The notes under the pieces: generated by a model
What the model saw: only the letters and a program-made list of their open reading frames with translations
Databases searched by the model: none
What the model was told of the DNA's origin: nothing
From: Pteria penguin
Lineage: Eukaryota; Mollusca; Bivalvia; Pterioida; Pteriidae
Direction: 5' to 3'
NCBI GenBank assembly: GCA_035048485.1
Contig: CM068586.1
Span: forward strand, 52,442,167 to 52,506,166
Length of the DNA: 64,000 nucleotides
Translations under genes and position numbers: made by a program
Shown here: positions 14,801-25,758 of the stretch, in pieces
How the letters are laid out: each line of letters opens with the position of its first letter
Position numbering within the stretch: the first letter of the stretch is position 1

Positions 14801-17800
14801 CCCATTTTTTAATCATATGTTTTAACCTTTGTGCCACTTTAGGATGAGCCTACAATGAAATTGTACAAAAACAAGATTAAGTTAGAGGATATAAGACATC
14901 AGATTAGTAAGATTTCAATTCTATAAAAATACAATCTGATTAAAACCATATCTTTATTCCGTTTCTCTATTTGTCCCATTGTGTATAAAGTTCTGGTGAA
15001 ACCCCATAAGGGGTCATGTTAAGGTGAACTCTGATTTTCAGCCAATCAGTGGATCGGCTACAAATTCCTAGGAATGAAATTAACATGGCCAGCGTTTGCA
15101 TGTTTCATAACAAAGTTTAGTGTTTGTTACATATAGCATCACTTGCACATGCTTAGCCGAGTCATTAATTGGCTACGAGAAATAACGGTTTCGGTGACTG
15201 AGACGTCATCAGAGGTCACCAGAACGTGACCCTTACGGGGTTCACCAGATCTTTATACACAATGGAACTAATAGAGAAGCAGAATAAAGATATGGTTTTA
15301 ATTAGATTGATAAAAATACCGACTCTGTGAAAATTATCTTGAGACACAAAAATACTACTCACCTTTTGATTTATGAGAGTTCTGCACTCTGAGACAAAAT
15401 CTCTAGATGACACTTCAAGATGGAATGATTTCCCACAGTTATTCATGCAAGCATCCAACAGCTGTAAAAGGTAACACATTAGTTCTCACATAAAAAGTCA
15501 ATACCCTTTATTTTCACCATCTAACTGGATTTACCAAGAGAAGAATATTAAAACAAGCTAATTAAACATGCAACAAAATACAAAATGAATTCATTTTTTC
15601 AAGACAATTTCAACAGACATGTTATGATGAGTTGAATTCACAATATTTTGTGCTGCAATGAGTTTCTGGTGATGACTGGTAAGCTTGGGCTAAATATTCC
15701 AACTGAGCACTTTTAACTTAGCTACTCCTTTTTGTAGCATTTAAATCAATGATACATCCTCTGTGTTGAAAATAGTTGAAAACTGTCATCTGAACATTAC
15801 TTTATATGGAAAAACAAGTTGTGCTTGTGAAACACTAATGCCCCTGGCAGCACCAAAGTCCAAAAAATTATTTATAGCATGAAGGTCATCATTCCCAAGG
15901 TCAAAAGGTCATCAACCTTGGTGCCATTTGAAAGGACTTCATTAGTTGAGTATGCATGTCAAATGTGAAGTCTCTATCCATCACGGTTCAAAGTTATAGC
16001 CAAGGTTAAAGCTGACAACAGACAGACAAACACACAAACAGGACAAAAACAATATGCCCCCCATCTATCGATCCGGGGGCAGAAGAATTCTAGAGTAAGG
16101 CATAAATTGCAACAAAACTTCTAATACCTTCAGTAAATTACCAATTCATCATATACAACATACACATACAAGTGTGTGATGAGTTCGGTGATTACTTCAT
16201 CTGACATCATACGGAATTTACTTTGGATCTAATGATAACTCGTTGCATGTGTATTGTATACTATAATACATAATAAGTAAATAAGCATATGCTTCCAGGA
16301 TGCAAAATTTAGTTCTAAACAACTTGTAAATATTTGAAATTTACCTTTATTGGAATTCCATAATAGTTATATTGGAAGATGTCCCAATCCCATTTAGTAT
16401 AATCTAACTGTCATTAGCATTAGCAATCTTTTAAGTGATTAATTTTCAATCTTAACTATCTTTCACACAAAAAGAGTCAAGGTCTGTTTTCATTTATTGA
16501 CAATAATTTCCCTTTCCTGTTCCAGTTAGAAACTTCAAACTCTAACTTTCTTTTTCCCATTCCAGTTAAAAACTTAAGCACTTGGCTTGCGGCGCCGACG
16601 ATCCGGGTTCGATTCCCGGTTTGCGCCATTATGTTTAAGAGGTTGGTAACCTCCTGCTTCCATGTCGCGATATAACTGAAATATTGTTGAAAGCGACGTA
16701 AAACACCAATCAACCAACCAACCAACCAGTTAAAAACTTCTAACTCTAATTTTTTTTTCTGTAAAAGAAACCAGCTATTTTTTCTGCCTGACAAGCAAAT
16801 CCTGTCTGACGCTGAGGCTACATCACACTTCTTTGAGAATAGGAATAACATTTAACTTGTAAAACTCAATTTCCCGTTCCATTTTCACAATGAGATTTTT
16901 AAGCCCCAAGTACTGTATTCATGCTTATGTCCAAAATATTACTGGACTTATCAATTCCATCATTCACTGAAACACAAGCATTTACATCTTTCTAAGTACA
17001 TGCATTTTCAAAAATTTCAAATATTTTTTTAATATCATTTTCTCAAATCTTAAAAATCTATGATTCAATACTTACAGTCAGGGCCTGCATGGCTACAAAG
17101 GGTACCCTATGATTCAGTCTCTTGGCTATGGATCTCAAGCAATCTCTAGAACTGCATAAAGATAAAAACACATTTTTTCATGCTTACATCACATAGAGGT
17201 TAAGTCTCTTATATAGTGATGGTATCAGCCAGCACATTTCACATAAATTTTGACCCATATACAATAAACCTTCCTGAAGCCATGATAAATCTTAAATGTG
17301 CCATTGTGTACCAGGACAAATGACCTTGGTTTTCAAATGCCTATCTGAAAATCAAGACAACAAAATACATTGGCGCCAAGAAGTAACAGCCAACCAGTGA
17401 CAACCAGAGACTAGAATTAGTGGTTGCCCGGGACGACCACCTTTGCCCCTGAAATCCTCCTACTTGATCGTCTGAGTGGCAACTAAAGTCTTGAGTGATT
17501 GTAAACATTTATTGCTGCTTCACTGATAAGACAATCATATTTTGAGTCATTTGGGTGCTTCTTTTTTAACATCAATGTTTTTCAGGTGCTTACATCATCT
17601 CCGTTTGTCAAGTGTTTGAAGTCCAAGAGGGCCCACACTAAAATTCTAAAATCAAAACTATTGATTTCTCTAAAAGTTTGAAATATTTCTTCATGAAACT
17701 TCATACTAGCACTGTTGTGGTAATATCTAAATATGAGAGTCCATATGAGGCCAAGTGCAAAAAGACAAAATGACAGTAATGAGAGACAGAATCAAAGGGG

Positions 17801-20800
17801 GAGATGTCCAGGAGGTATGTAAGTCTGGTGTGCAAGATATAGAAAAAGAGCATACAGACAGAGGTACTGGAGAGAGAGAGAGTTAGATAGGGACAAGGAT
17901 ACATGTACAGGTAGAGACTGGGAGAAGAGCAAGAGAATAAAGAGTTAGAGGTGTCAGAGGATGAAAGTGATGTGATTGAACGTATTTTTGAAATAGAAAG
18001 AGAAATAAAAAATTGTTAATGTTTAAAGTAATTGGAATTAAATTTAAACTAGAACTGTCCTAACGGGACAAATACCCCTGCGGCACCAAAATTCAAAATA
18101 GGGCATAGAACTATATATATGACCTTGACCTTTGACCCACGACCTTGGTTCAGGGTCATGACACACCGGCATCTCCAAGGAACAAATGTACCAAGTATGA
18201 TCATCATATGATAAAGAATAAAAAAGTTATGCCCCGGACAAAGGTTGATGGACAGACGGACAAACAGACAGACTGACGGACAGACAGGGTGATTCCTATA
18301 TACCCCCCCCAAACTTTGTTTGAGGGGGGTATAATAAGTATACAAACTTTATATCTGAGGAAGTTCGAAAACATTACGAAAGTCTGCATTTATTTATGGG
18401 CTATCAAACACTACTATGGGCTCCTAATTTTTGAAATCTAGGGGCCTGAGTGGCTACCATATCAAAACAGTCAGTTCTAGTCCCTAGACAACAAGTCAAA
18501 ACTGGGTTCAAAGCTGGAACCTCTTGGTCCTCAACCAAACACATCAACCACTGAGATATAATCATCATACATGTATATATACTGGATCAATTACTACGAA
18601 GTAACCAAATAAATTTTACGATTTGTACAGGATCCATTTGCTAACCAATGGTTAAATTTCATCTGAATATATCTTTTAAATGAGGAGTCTTATATTCATA
18701 GTCTGTGTACTGATTTGCAGCATATGAAACCAGCATTGTAATGAAATTTCAATATTTATACAGAAATCTTACAAATTAAATTTATTGTCTCTCAAATATT
18801 TATCACTGGTTAGCCTAACCAGTGGTTAAAGTTTCGAACAACTGGTCCCTGGAAGTAGAGGTCACATTTTAGAACAAAATTCGGCAAGATCAATGGGCAG
18901 TGTGAGCCGTGTAAACGATGTTTGAGGATGCTAAATAATAAATATGAACAGTATTGAGTGGCTATCACCAACAATGAAGAAACCTACCCATTGTTTGTGG
19001 TGTTTACTTTATCGACTATATCCATAATTACACTCCAGTCCTCTGTGGTGTTCATTTCACTTGTGGCCTTCTCTAATAAAACAACATGGAATATTTACAT
19101 GATGAATTGATATACATGTACCGTATATACTCGCTTATAAGACGAGTTTTTGGGAGTTAAATTTCTTTTGTGAAGTAGGGGGGTCGTCTTATGAGCGAGA
19201 TATAAGATAAAAGTCATTAATATCTATCAGAAAACACGTGTCACTACAATAATCAATTCGATGTGTTTAATAACATGCAGACATATTGAAATAAAACGAA
19301 AGTTATGGATGTATATCATGTACATGTAAAGATTTTCAGATAATTAAATAATAACTATAGGTAACCATAAGGTATACAATAGGAAATTGTGTTTAAAACT
19401 CATGGTTTTCTTCAAGGTGTTCAAACACCCTCTGAATAAGCTAGCTAAGTCAAGTTGCCAAATGTTATGGCAATGATTTCATCTCTTTCAATGGACAGGA
19501 GTGGGGAGCTTGCTTGGCTACTGACCAAAAGGTTTAGAGTTTAAGCCCAATAGGCTGCTCATAAGTACCCCTTCTTTCAGATGACTGTAAAAATTAACAT
19601 TCTTTGCCATGGCACAAATTGGCAGGTCAATAATTTCTAACAATCTTGCATAAAATACAGTCATAATGTGCAATACATCAAGCAGATGTCATCACCATGT
19701 ATATGAAATACTCTTATCGAGAATAAAACAAAAAACACAATTTGTGGAAACTTCATTACATTTATATGATATCAAAGTCCTTAATATTATGTAAATGTAA
19801 ACAAATTTAACAAAGAGTTTTCCGATAGTTTATATATAGCAGGGATCACTCTGGGCCGCGCCATTGCGCACATTTTACTGAAATGGCACAGTAAAATTGT
19901 ACAAGGGGGCCATTTGGGCACTCCTGTTACAAAAATGGTGCTTGTTTTGCCTACTGTGTGCGCCAAACCGATCTTGTGACTTGTCAGCTCGTTGCTATTT
20001 TTATACACATAAATTTCAAGAGTTATTTTTAAACCTCTTTCGGAAGTCGTCTTAGTTGAATTTTTCCTACGATGTAACGTTAAATACCAAGACTTCCGAA
20101 TATATCAATCCTCCGTGTCACTCGAGCATTTTAATACAAGCGTTCTATGCATGGAATGTATGTAAGCGTTTTGACCTTGACAACATTTTGATAGGACAAC
20201 ATGTCGAAGGCCAAAAAGCCGAAATTCGTCATTGGTAAAGGTCAACAAACATTGTCCGCTTTCAGTTTCTGTAATGACATGAGTACGGACGCTGAGGATT
20301 ATACTAGCGGCAAAACAGCGGATGCAGGGAGCGATGATAACGCCAGAAACTTCCATTCAAAGTGGATTTCCCTTTATAACTGGCTTGAGTATGACTCCCT
20401 AACAAAAACGATGTCCTGCAAGTTATGTAAGAAATTAGGACTGGTAAATGCAATGACTGAAAATTTTGCAAGTTTTGTATGCTTCAAAAATTAAAAATGA
20501 AGAGTTGTGGAAGGCTCAGTTTCATACATTTTCAGTAGTAAACCTCATTTTTTCCTTAAGGGCTTCGTTCCCCTAGACTCCCCACCGAGGCGTTGCCCCT
20601 GGACCCCAATGAGGGCCTAGGTGGCCCCCATACCCCCGGCCAATGGCCCTTCCATTTCCTCATGGGGGGGGCCGAAGGAATGTAGATTGTAAGTAGAGCA
20701 GAAAAACAGATACAGAGTAACCTGACCTTGGACAATTTCACTTTGGGGAAACTTGACCCAACACCATTTAAAGGCCCTGTGCTTTTTCCATCATATGATT

Positions 20801-21493
20801 TGACAAAGATTTGATTTGGGCCGATGCTATATACACGACCGTCATGTATATAGCCACTACCGGCTATATACACGACGGCCGTGTATATAGCCACTGCATA
20901 AAGAATTTCTATATACACGATGATCGTGCGAATAGCTAAAACCGCGGAAATATTCTATATACACGACGGTCTTGCGAATAACAAAACTAGAGCAAATATT
21001 ATTCACACATTAATTCATTATAATAAAAAATAACCATAATAATGAAGTTTCAAGTTGTTAATTTTTTTTAAAAGTCCTTTGTATGATAAGAGGGATTTAT
21101 GGAAGACGACAACGAAGAAGAAGAAGTTGGTATTGTAAACCTCCGAGACTTACCGAAGCTCACAAAATTATATTTAGATTTACAAGGTGGAAAGAAGAAA
21201 AGACAAACTTGAATGAGCTTGAAGAAAGACCATACCATCCGTGTGCAACTAGCCAATATTGTCTCTATATACACGACGATCATGCAAATAGCCAACCAAA
21301 ACGTACATAGTCTATATACATGACGATCGTGCAAATAGCCAACAGCATCATATATGGTCTATATACACGACGATCGTGCAAATAGCCTACCAAAACGTAT
21401 ACAGTCTATACATGTATACACGACGATCGTGCAAATAGCCAACAACATCATATATGGTCTATACACACGACGACCGTGCAAATAGCCAACAAC

Positions 21494-21535
<42 letters not shown>

Positions 21536-22433
21536 TATATATATATATATGTATATCATGCGCAGATACAGAGGATGGTACCGGGGGTCTGCCCCCCGGC
21601 ATCTGAAAATTTTACCAAAAAATGTAATATTTGGGCATTTTTGGGGTTGGACACTCCTATTTATTTCTTATCAATTCATAATTCAAATCAATATTTATAT
21701 TTATTATACAATTTCCTGATTCAATTTCATATCAAGAAATCAAATTACAAAAGTCGAGTTACACTCGAATGGGCTAGTAAATGACATGGCGCTTTTCATT
21801 TCGTTGGTATCAGGAAGAATCCAAAAGATTTCCGCATGATGATATGTGATTCCCCGTTTTTATGAAACAACTAAAACATTAATGAAATTAGGACAATAAA
21901 AACCAATCGTGTACATGTAAATATATTTACGTAAAAGGCGCACGCCCATCGTGCATATAGACAAAACATCCATCCAGGCTATTTACACCATCGTCGGGTA
22001 TATAGACCGTGATAGACTATATACACAATGGTCGTGTACATAGCCACTACCGGCTATATACACGACCGTCGTGTATATAGCCACTGCCTTTGATTTGACC
22101 AGTGCTAGTGCAGATAGGGAATGACTTACAAATTAAACATAGATATATCGTTTCAATAAAACACCAATATTAAAAATCACATCGTCTTTTTCTTATCTCA
22201 AGTGACAATAGAAAAAGCTATGTTCTACTGTCTATTTGATAAAGGACAAAGATATATTCATGATATTGACAAATGATCAAGAACGGGACTTGACCGACTA
22301 ACGATTATTTCCTGAAGTCTGATAGGTAGAATTTAAAGATCACTTTGGAAATACTTCATCCATTTGCAATGTGTAAACGCATTTTCTTACCGACATCTTG
22401 GTCGAAAGGCGTAGAACTTGAAAATAAAGGCAT
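5894..22433 (-). CDS. STAM: STAM, signal transducing adaptor molecule (ESCRT-0 subunit), 15 coding exons
   Basis: Seen: coding exons 22391-22433, 18988-19072, 17076-17151, 15363-15461, 14764-14849, 13537-13603, 12707-12782, 11822-11946, 11250-11335, 10627-10721, 10301-10377, 9496-9641, 8044-8206, 7486-7613 and 5894-6170. All have GT-AG borders and compatible phases; the sum is 1,629 nt, or 542 residues, close to the family's usual 540. Domains: VHS about 10-145 (starts [31 protein letters not shown]), UIM about 170-186 ([15 protein letters not shown]), SH3 about 220-275 ([17 protein letters not shown], then the WW pair at 252-253), GAT/coiled coil about 300-385, then a Pro/Gln/Met-rich tail. 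Known: STAM pairs with HGS on early endosomes to sort ubiquitinated receptors; the UIM and VHS bind ubiquitin. The ATG follows no upstream in-frame candidate and fits the family start exactly. The gene appears intact. Its first intron (3.3 kb) is full of repeats. Confidence 0.96.
7336..7432. repeat. degenerate GTGTGAGAC-type simple repeat
   Basis: Imperfect 10-12 bp repeats around GTGTGAGAC and GAGACATGTG in STAM intron 14. They create spurious His/Ser-rich ORFs on the minus strand, which I do not treat as genes. Confidence 0.7.
9195..9487. repeat. 29-bp minisatellite, about 10 copies, at a STAM splice donor
   Basis: Unit of about 29 bp built on CTCCATTAAAAGACTTATAC plus TATAAATAA, repeated about ten times with one slightly shortened copy (near 9285-9300). 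It lies in STAM intron 12 and its last copy stops a few bases from the exon 12 donor (exon end 9496, minus strand). In transcript order the minisatellite is therefore the very start of the intron. Confidence 0.9.
9781..10020. repeat. dispersed repeat, copy 1 (GACAACAGACAGAC family)
   Basis: About 240 bp that closely matches 15810-16060. Shared blocks in the same order include GTGAAATACTAATGC or GTGAAACACTAATGC, CACCAAAGTCCAAAA, AGCATGAAGGTCAT, TCAAAAGGTCATC, TGCATGTCAAAT, TCACGGTTCAAA and GACAACAGACAGACA. The order and length suggest a short interspersed or MITE-like family. No terminal repeats are clear. Confidence 0.75.
12944..13226 (-). mobile_element. tRNA-derived SINE, full length, with 12-bp TSD
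   Basis: Read on the minus strand, it opens with a tRNA-like head containing an A-box-like TGGCCTAGTGG and a B box GGTTCGAGTCC, continues through a body of about 200 bp, and ends in a TCAA run (seen on the plus strand as TGATTGATTGATTGAT). It is flanked by CTAAAACTTTTG at 12932-12943 and 13227-13238, a perfect target-site duplication. It sits in STAM intron 6, in the same orientation as STAM. The intact duplication and head suggest a fairly young insertion. Decayed relatives are visible near 17210-17345 and 61240-61370. Confidence 0.9.
14932..15309. mobile_element. MITE with CAATCTGATTAAAACC termini, 9-bp TSD (copy 1)
   Basis: 378-bp element. The left end, CAATCTGATTAAAACC, is matched by an inverted right end, GGTTTTAATTAGATTG. 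The terminal inverted repeats extend through ATATCTTTATTC. It is flanked by a perfect 9-bp duplication ATAAAAATA (14923-14931 and 15310-15318). No ORF of note. It lies in STAM intron 4. Two further copies lie at 49551-49934 and 54290-54530. A 9-bp duplication is typical of Mutator-like elements, so a MULE-derived MITE is the likely class (inference). Confidence 0.9.
15810..16085. repeat. dispersed repeat, copy 2 (GACAACAGACAGAC family)
   Basis: Second copy of the repeat at 9781-10020. This one continues at the right into ATGCCCCCCATC and GATCCGGGGGCA, a G/C-rich foldback that copy 1 lacks. It lies in STAM intron 3. Confidence 0.75.
16576..16725 (+). mobile_element. short tRNA-derived SINE with 14-bp TSD
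   Basis: 150-bp element with a B box GGTTCGATTCC (16606-16616), a body containing TGTCGCGATATAACTGAAAT and GAAAGCGACGTAAAACACCA, and a CAAC-rich tail. It is flanked by CCAGTTAAAAACTT at 16562-16575 and 16726-16739. The body and tail resemble SINE 3' modules that I associate with bivalve genomes (from memory). It lies in STAM intron 3, opposite to the gene. Confidence 0.9.
18060..18335. repeat. dispersed repeat ending in a C7/G6 hairpin
   Basis: Contains TGACCTTGACCTTTGACCCA, AAGTTATGCCCCGGACAAAG and a GACAGACGGACAAACAGACA tract. It ends with a stem made by TATACCCCCCCC and GGGGGGTATAA around AAACTTTGTTTG. This layout looks like a non-autonomous interspersed repeat. It lies in STAM intron 2. 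No flanking duplication was found. Confidence 0.65.
19125..19203. mobile_element. short foldback element (CTCGCTTATAAGACGA termini)
   Basis: TATACTCGCTTATAAGACGA is answered about 45 bp later by the near-complement TCGTCTTATGAGCGAGATAT. This makes an element of about 80 bp that is almost all terminal inverted repeat. It lies in STAM intron 1. It may be an end or internally deleted copy of the family whose zinc-finger exon survives at 20201-20494, but I see no proof of that link. Confidence 0.6.
20201..20494 (+). pseudogene. hAT/TTF-type zinc-finger protein fragment (ZNF862/C17orf113-like N-terminus)
   Basis: 97-codon ORF from an ATG at 20201. It has a Lys-rich start, then an acidic Ser/Asp stretch, then [19 protein letters not shown], then CKLCKKLG. 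This spacing (K-W-x4-Y-x-W-L, followed by M-x-C-x2-C) is that of the TTF-type zinc finger at the N-terminus of many hAT-derived transposases and ZNF862/C17orf113-like proteins. The second half of the finger and the whole transposase core are missing; the frame closes soon after. It lies antisense within STAM intron 1, so it is best read as a broken transposon piece. An exon of a nested gene is a less likely alternative. Confidence 0.55.
20823..22090. repeat. cluster of imperfect palindromes (CTATATACACGACG... family)
   Basis: At least ten copies of a palindrome of about 31 bp. The arms are GGCTATATACACG and CGTGTATATAGCC, or variants such as CGTGCAAATAGCC, around a 4-6 nt centre. Copies cluster at 20828-20985, 21262-21490 and 21945-22085. 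The outer copies are the most symmetrical (for example 20861-20892 and 22050-22082). The inner ones share a degenerate right arm and are spaced by about 45-60 bp with linkers such as CCAAAACGTA. This is in STAM intron 1, 350-1,600 bp downstream of the start codon in transcript order. Confidence 0.85.
21496..21553. repeat. (TA)n microsatellite
   Basis: A nearly pure TA run with one TTC interruption, directly following the last inner copy of the palindrome cluster. Confidence 0.95.
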
Positions 22434-24366
22434 TTTTATAGAATGATTCTGTCAACTATCGTTTTATGTCTTCACCATTATCAAAACGGAAATTGTATCT
22501 GCGCATGTCTTACGTCATATGTTTGTTTACTTCCGGGTATTCAGGAACATGTGATTTTGACTGACTGACGAATTAACATTAATTAATGATATCAACTTCC
22601 ATTTTAAATGTTTTGAAGACTTCAGATATATGTCATTCCTCGACTAATTATTTTAAAATGTTAGGCACTTTTAACGCACTATTGATTTTGGTACATTAGT
22701 CCTGACCAGAAGCAGAGACCTATCTCGACTGAATTAAGTTTCACAACCCTCAAAACGACAAAAAGTGGGAGGGGTCGACGATGGAACAATATCTCTCATA
22801 TTTTCCTGTATTATTTATTGAAAATTTTAGTTTCATATAAATTGAACAGAAAGATCTAAAATTTTTGTCTATATTACATATGCATTGATCGGGTTCTTCT
22901 GATATCGCATACAATCTCTGATTAATGTGGAATGGTATGTACCGTATATGGCTGGGATAGCGGCGTATGAAACAAATCAGATTTTAAGTTGGGACCAGAG
23001 ACAGAATTTTATCGAGAGAAGAGGGGGATCCTATCCCAGGCAGAATAAAAGAATAAATCGAGATAAGAAATCACAACCCAAAAATACTAACTTATAACAC
23101 ACGTGATTTTAATCTGTAAAAATCCAATTGAGAGAGAAAAAAAATTACATTTTCAGAGTTATTAGAGGGTTGGGACGAGGAAACAATAATGAAACAATAA
23201 AACATTTCAAAAGTATCAGTGAAGGTTTCGCACTACCACGTCTGCACGACATGTCAGATTCATGATTTAGGCCTTAAAGGTGTCACAGGAAATTTTCGTC
23301 AGATTTATATTTCTATTCATACCGTGTAAAATTTTAACTACTTTCTTACTTCACGTACTTTGGTTTGAAATCATGTACATATATATTTACTTACACATTT
23401 TCCCCGGATTGCAGAGTAATTCCGGTTATAGATTGGCGATGACCTGTCTGTCAGTCCTTCATTCTGTTAGTCTGTCTGTCTGTCTGTCTGTCAACAAAAG
23501 TTTCTGGTGGAAGCAAAATTTTAACAACTAAGAGAAGTATAAACATATTTACTTCATTCCTTAATTATGACCAGGGCTTTCAAATTATGCCAAGACTTCA
23601 AGTTTGGATCAATAGGAATACTGGATAGACCATACAAATACTTAGTGGGCGTCACAAAAATATTTACGAACAATTCAGTATCCATCGCAAAATTTGATTA
23701 TTAAAAACGCAAAAACACTGATGAAATATAGCATCATATGCATGTTGTGAATATATAAAACCTCTCTCTCTCTGGGCTCTCTCTCTCTCTCTCTCTCTCC
23801 ATAGTTGCGCTTAAATTGGATGAAAATCGGCTCAGCCCTCACCATGGTCAAATCGTGGTCAAAGCTTTCACTGATTCAAAGAATACTATACATAGGATTC
23901 ATAGGGTTGGGTAACGTTCGCCCCCCACCCCTTCAAAAGAAAGAAGAAGAAAAAACCCGATCTCTCTCTCTCTCTCTCTCAAGAGATCTAGAGATAGAGA
24001 GAGAGAGAGAGAGAGAGTATAACCTGTATCGTATACGCGATGGACTAGTATATATCCATTAACCTTACATCTACCGGTACTCGATTTCTCGAATACTCGA
24101 GTTATTATGGCTTGGTTTGGGGCTTCAATCCCTCAACTCGCCCCCTTCCTGATTGAAAGGCATTTTTGCAGGTCGCAACCTTTATAACCATTATTATATT
24201 TTTTCATTTTTTTTATCCTCCGTTTATATATGTATCTGTGCTTCCCACTAGAAATGATGTACGTGAGAAAAGGCAAAAGAAAATGGCAGATTTTTGCGAT
24301 GAAGCTTAGACAGATTTATTGGAAAATCAGGTATCACAAATATAAATCCACCACAGGTACAACCAC
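22434..24366. other. no gene seen; STAM upstream region
   Basis: The 5' flank and presumed promoter of STAM. No reliable core promoter element can be named. Contains a (GTCT)n run near 23468-23492, (CT)n runs at 23762-23800 and 23961-23980, and a (GA)n run at 23993-24017. The ORFs here arise from these simple repeats. Confidence 0.5.
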
Positions 24367-24442
24367 AGGAGCCAAGCGTGTAAAAGGAGGGGGACCTGAT
24401 ACTATACTATCAGGCCCCCCTCTTTTTACGTGCTTGGCCCCT
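24367..24442. repeat. long G/C-rich inverted repeat (hairpin)
   Basis: Arms of about 35 nt: the left begins AGGAGCCAAGCGTGTAAAAG and reaches GACCTGATA; the right runs TATCAGGCCCCCC to GTGCTTGGCCCCT. They pair along nearly their whole length with only a few mismatches around a 6-nt loop (CTATAC). It lies 540 bp outside the left end of the Polinton. It could be a small foldback transposon. Confidence 0.85.
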
Positions 24443-24982
24443 ATGGGTACAACCAGAATTACAAGGTATGGAAAAGACAATAATTACATAAAAGAGCTTT
24501 AATTATCCGGTACTAAATTAGAACAGTGAAATAGTACGAACTTTAGGCCCTAAAACTGTCAAATTGCAGAAGCTCTCGGGTAGAGGAGGGGGCTTGGTCC
24601 CTGATCCCAACACCAGGGCGGCGCTCTGGACCTGCCCTAATTTCGCCCCTTGCTTGACTCCAAAACCTGGATCAATCACGTATATATATCTATTCATATT
24701 TAAAATACACTATACAAGTATGAGTGATTGTTGATAAAATCGAGGATCAAATATTTTTATCGAACGTTTTTGTCGACTGCAGTTACATTATTGATGATTA
24801 TAAATATTATCTACTTAACAATCCATCTGATATCTATATATAGGATATAAGTAATAAACGATAACGATGCATTGTGAAACTCAACAAATCAAACACGATT
24901 TTGTTCCCAACAGATGGGCTAGTGTGCACGTCTAGGAAAACGGGGAAGGGATGGAGTTGATTCTTATTTTATTTGTCGGATA

Positions 24983-25529
24983 AGTAGTAATAAAATGCTG
25001 ATTCTAGCACAGTTTTAATATTAAGCCACACCCCTTTCCTCCATTGACTTTCATACAAATATGTAAATGAGTATGATGGTTCCTATGTGTTTATATAGAA
25101 TGGCACAACACACATTTGATATTAAACCACACCCCTTCTTCATAGACTTAAATACAAATATGTAAATGAATATGATGGCTCCTATTAGTTTATATAGGAT
25201 GGCTCAAAACTCATTATAGAATTAAACTACACCCCTTTCTTCATATACTTCCATACAAATATGTTAATGAACTTGATAGTTCCTATAGGTTTATACAGGA
25301 TGGCACCAAACTCATTATAAAATTAGACTACACCCCTTTCTCAATAGAATTGTATACAAATATGTTAATGAACTTGATAGTTCCTATAGGTTTTAACAGG
25401 ATGGCACCAAACTCATTTTAATTTAAGACCGTCCCACATCTTAGTAATTGATAGCTCATGTAATGTGAGTGAATCATATTACTATCTTAGATCACACCTT
25501 TATGTGTATATTTCTTTATCAATAAGCTA
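24983..25529 (+). repeat. Polinton left terminal inverted repeat with four 101-bp internal repeats
   Basis: Pairs with 42591-43138. After about 43 bp of unique terminus it contains four direct repeats of about 101 bp (25026-25126, 25127-25226, 25227-25327, 25328-25428). Each begins C[CT]ACACCCC and contains ATACAAATATGT[AT]AATGA, a GATGGTTCC/GATAGTTCC block and a GGATGGCAC or GAATGGCAC block. The inverted-repeat match ends near AATAAGCTA; beyond it the two ends diverge. Confidence 0.93.
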
Positions 25530-25758
25530 TCTGATTACTCACAAAAGGTTATACGACACTAAATACATTTTTTCCATACAATGAGTTTAATGACACGTTT
25601 CTAGTGACATACTTACCTTAAAGCATTACAATCCTTCAAGGTTGACTAATTTAATGTCTGATAAAAGTATCATGTTTATAAATATCACCTTTATATTACG
25701 AAATTATATGCAACAACTACCAGAGTGTATATATCTGAATGCGTTGATATAATTAAAT

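Noticed and set aside
16598..16625. tRNA gene suggested by a GGTTCGATTCC B box
   Set aside because: No foldable cloverleaf with a good A box; the sequence continues into a SINE body and is bounded by target duplications.
21476..21784. 102-codon ORF starting in the TA repeat
   Set aside because: The first third is Ile-Tyr repeats from (TA)n and the rest has no similarity to anything known.
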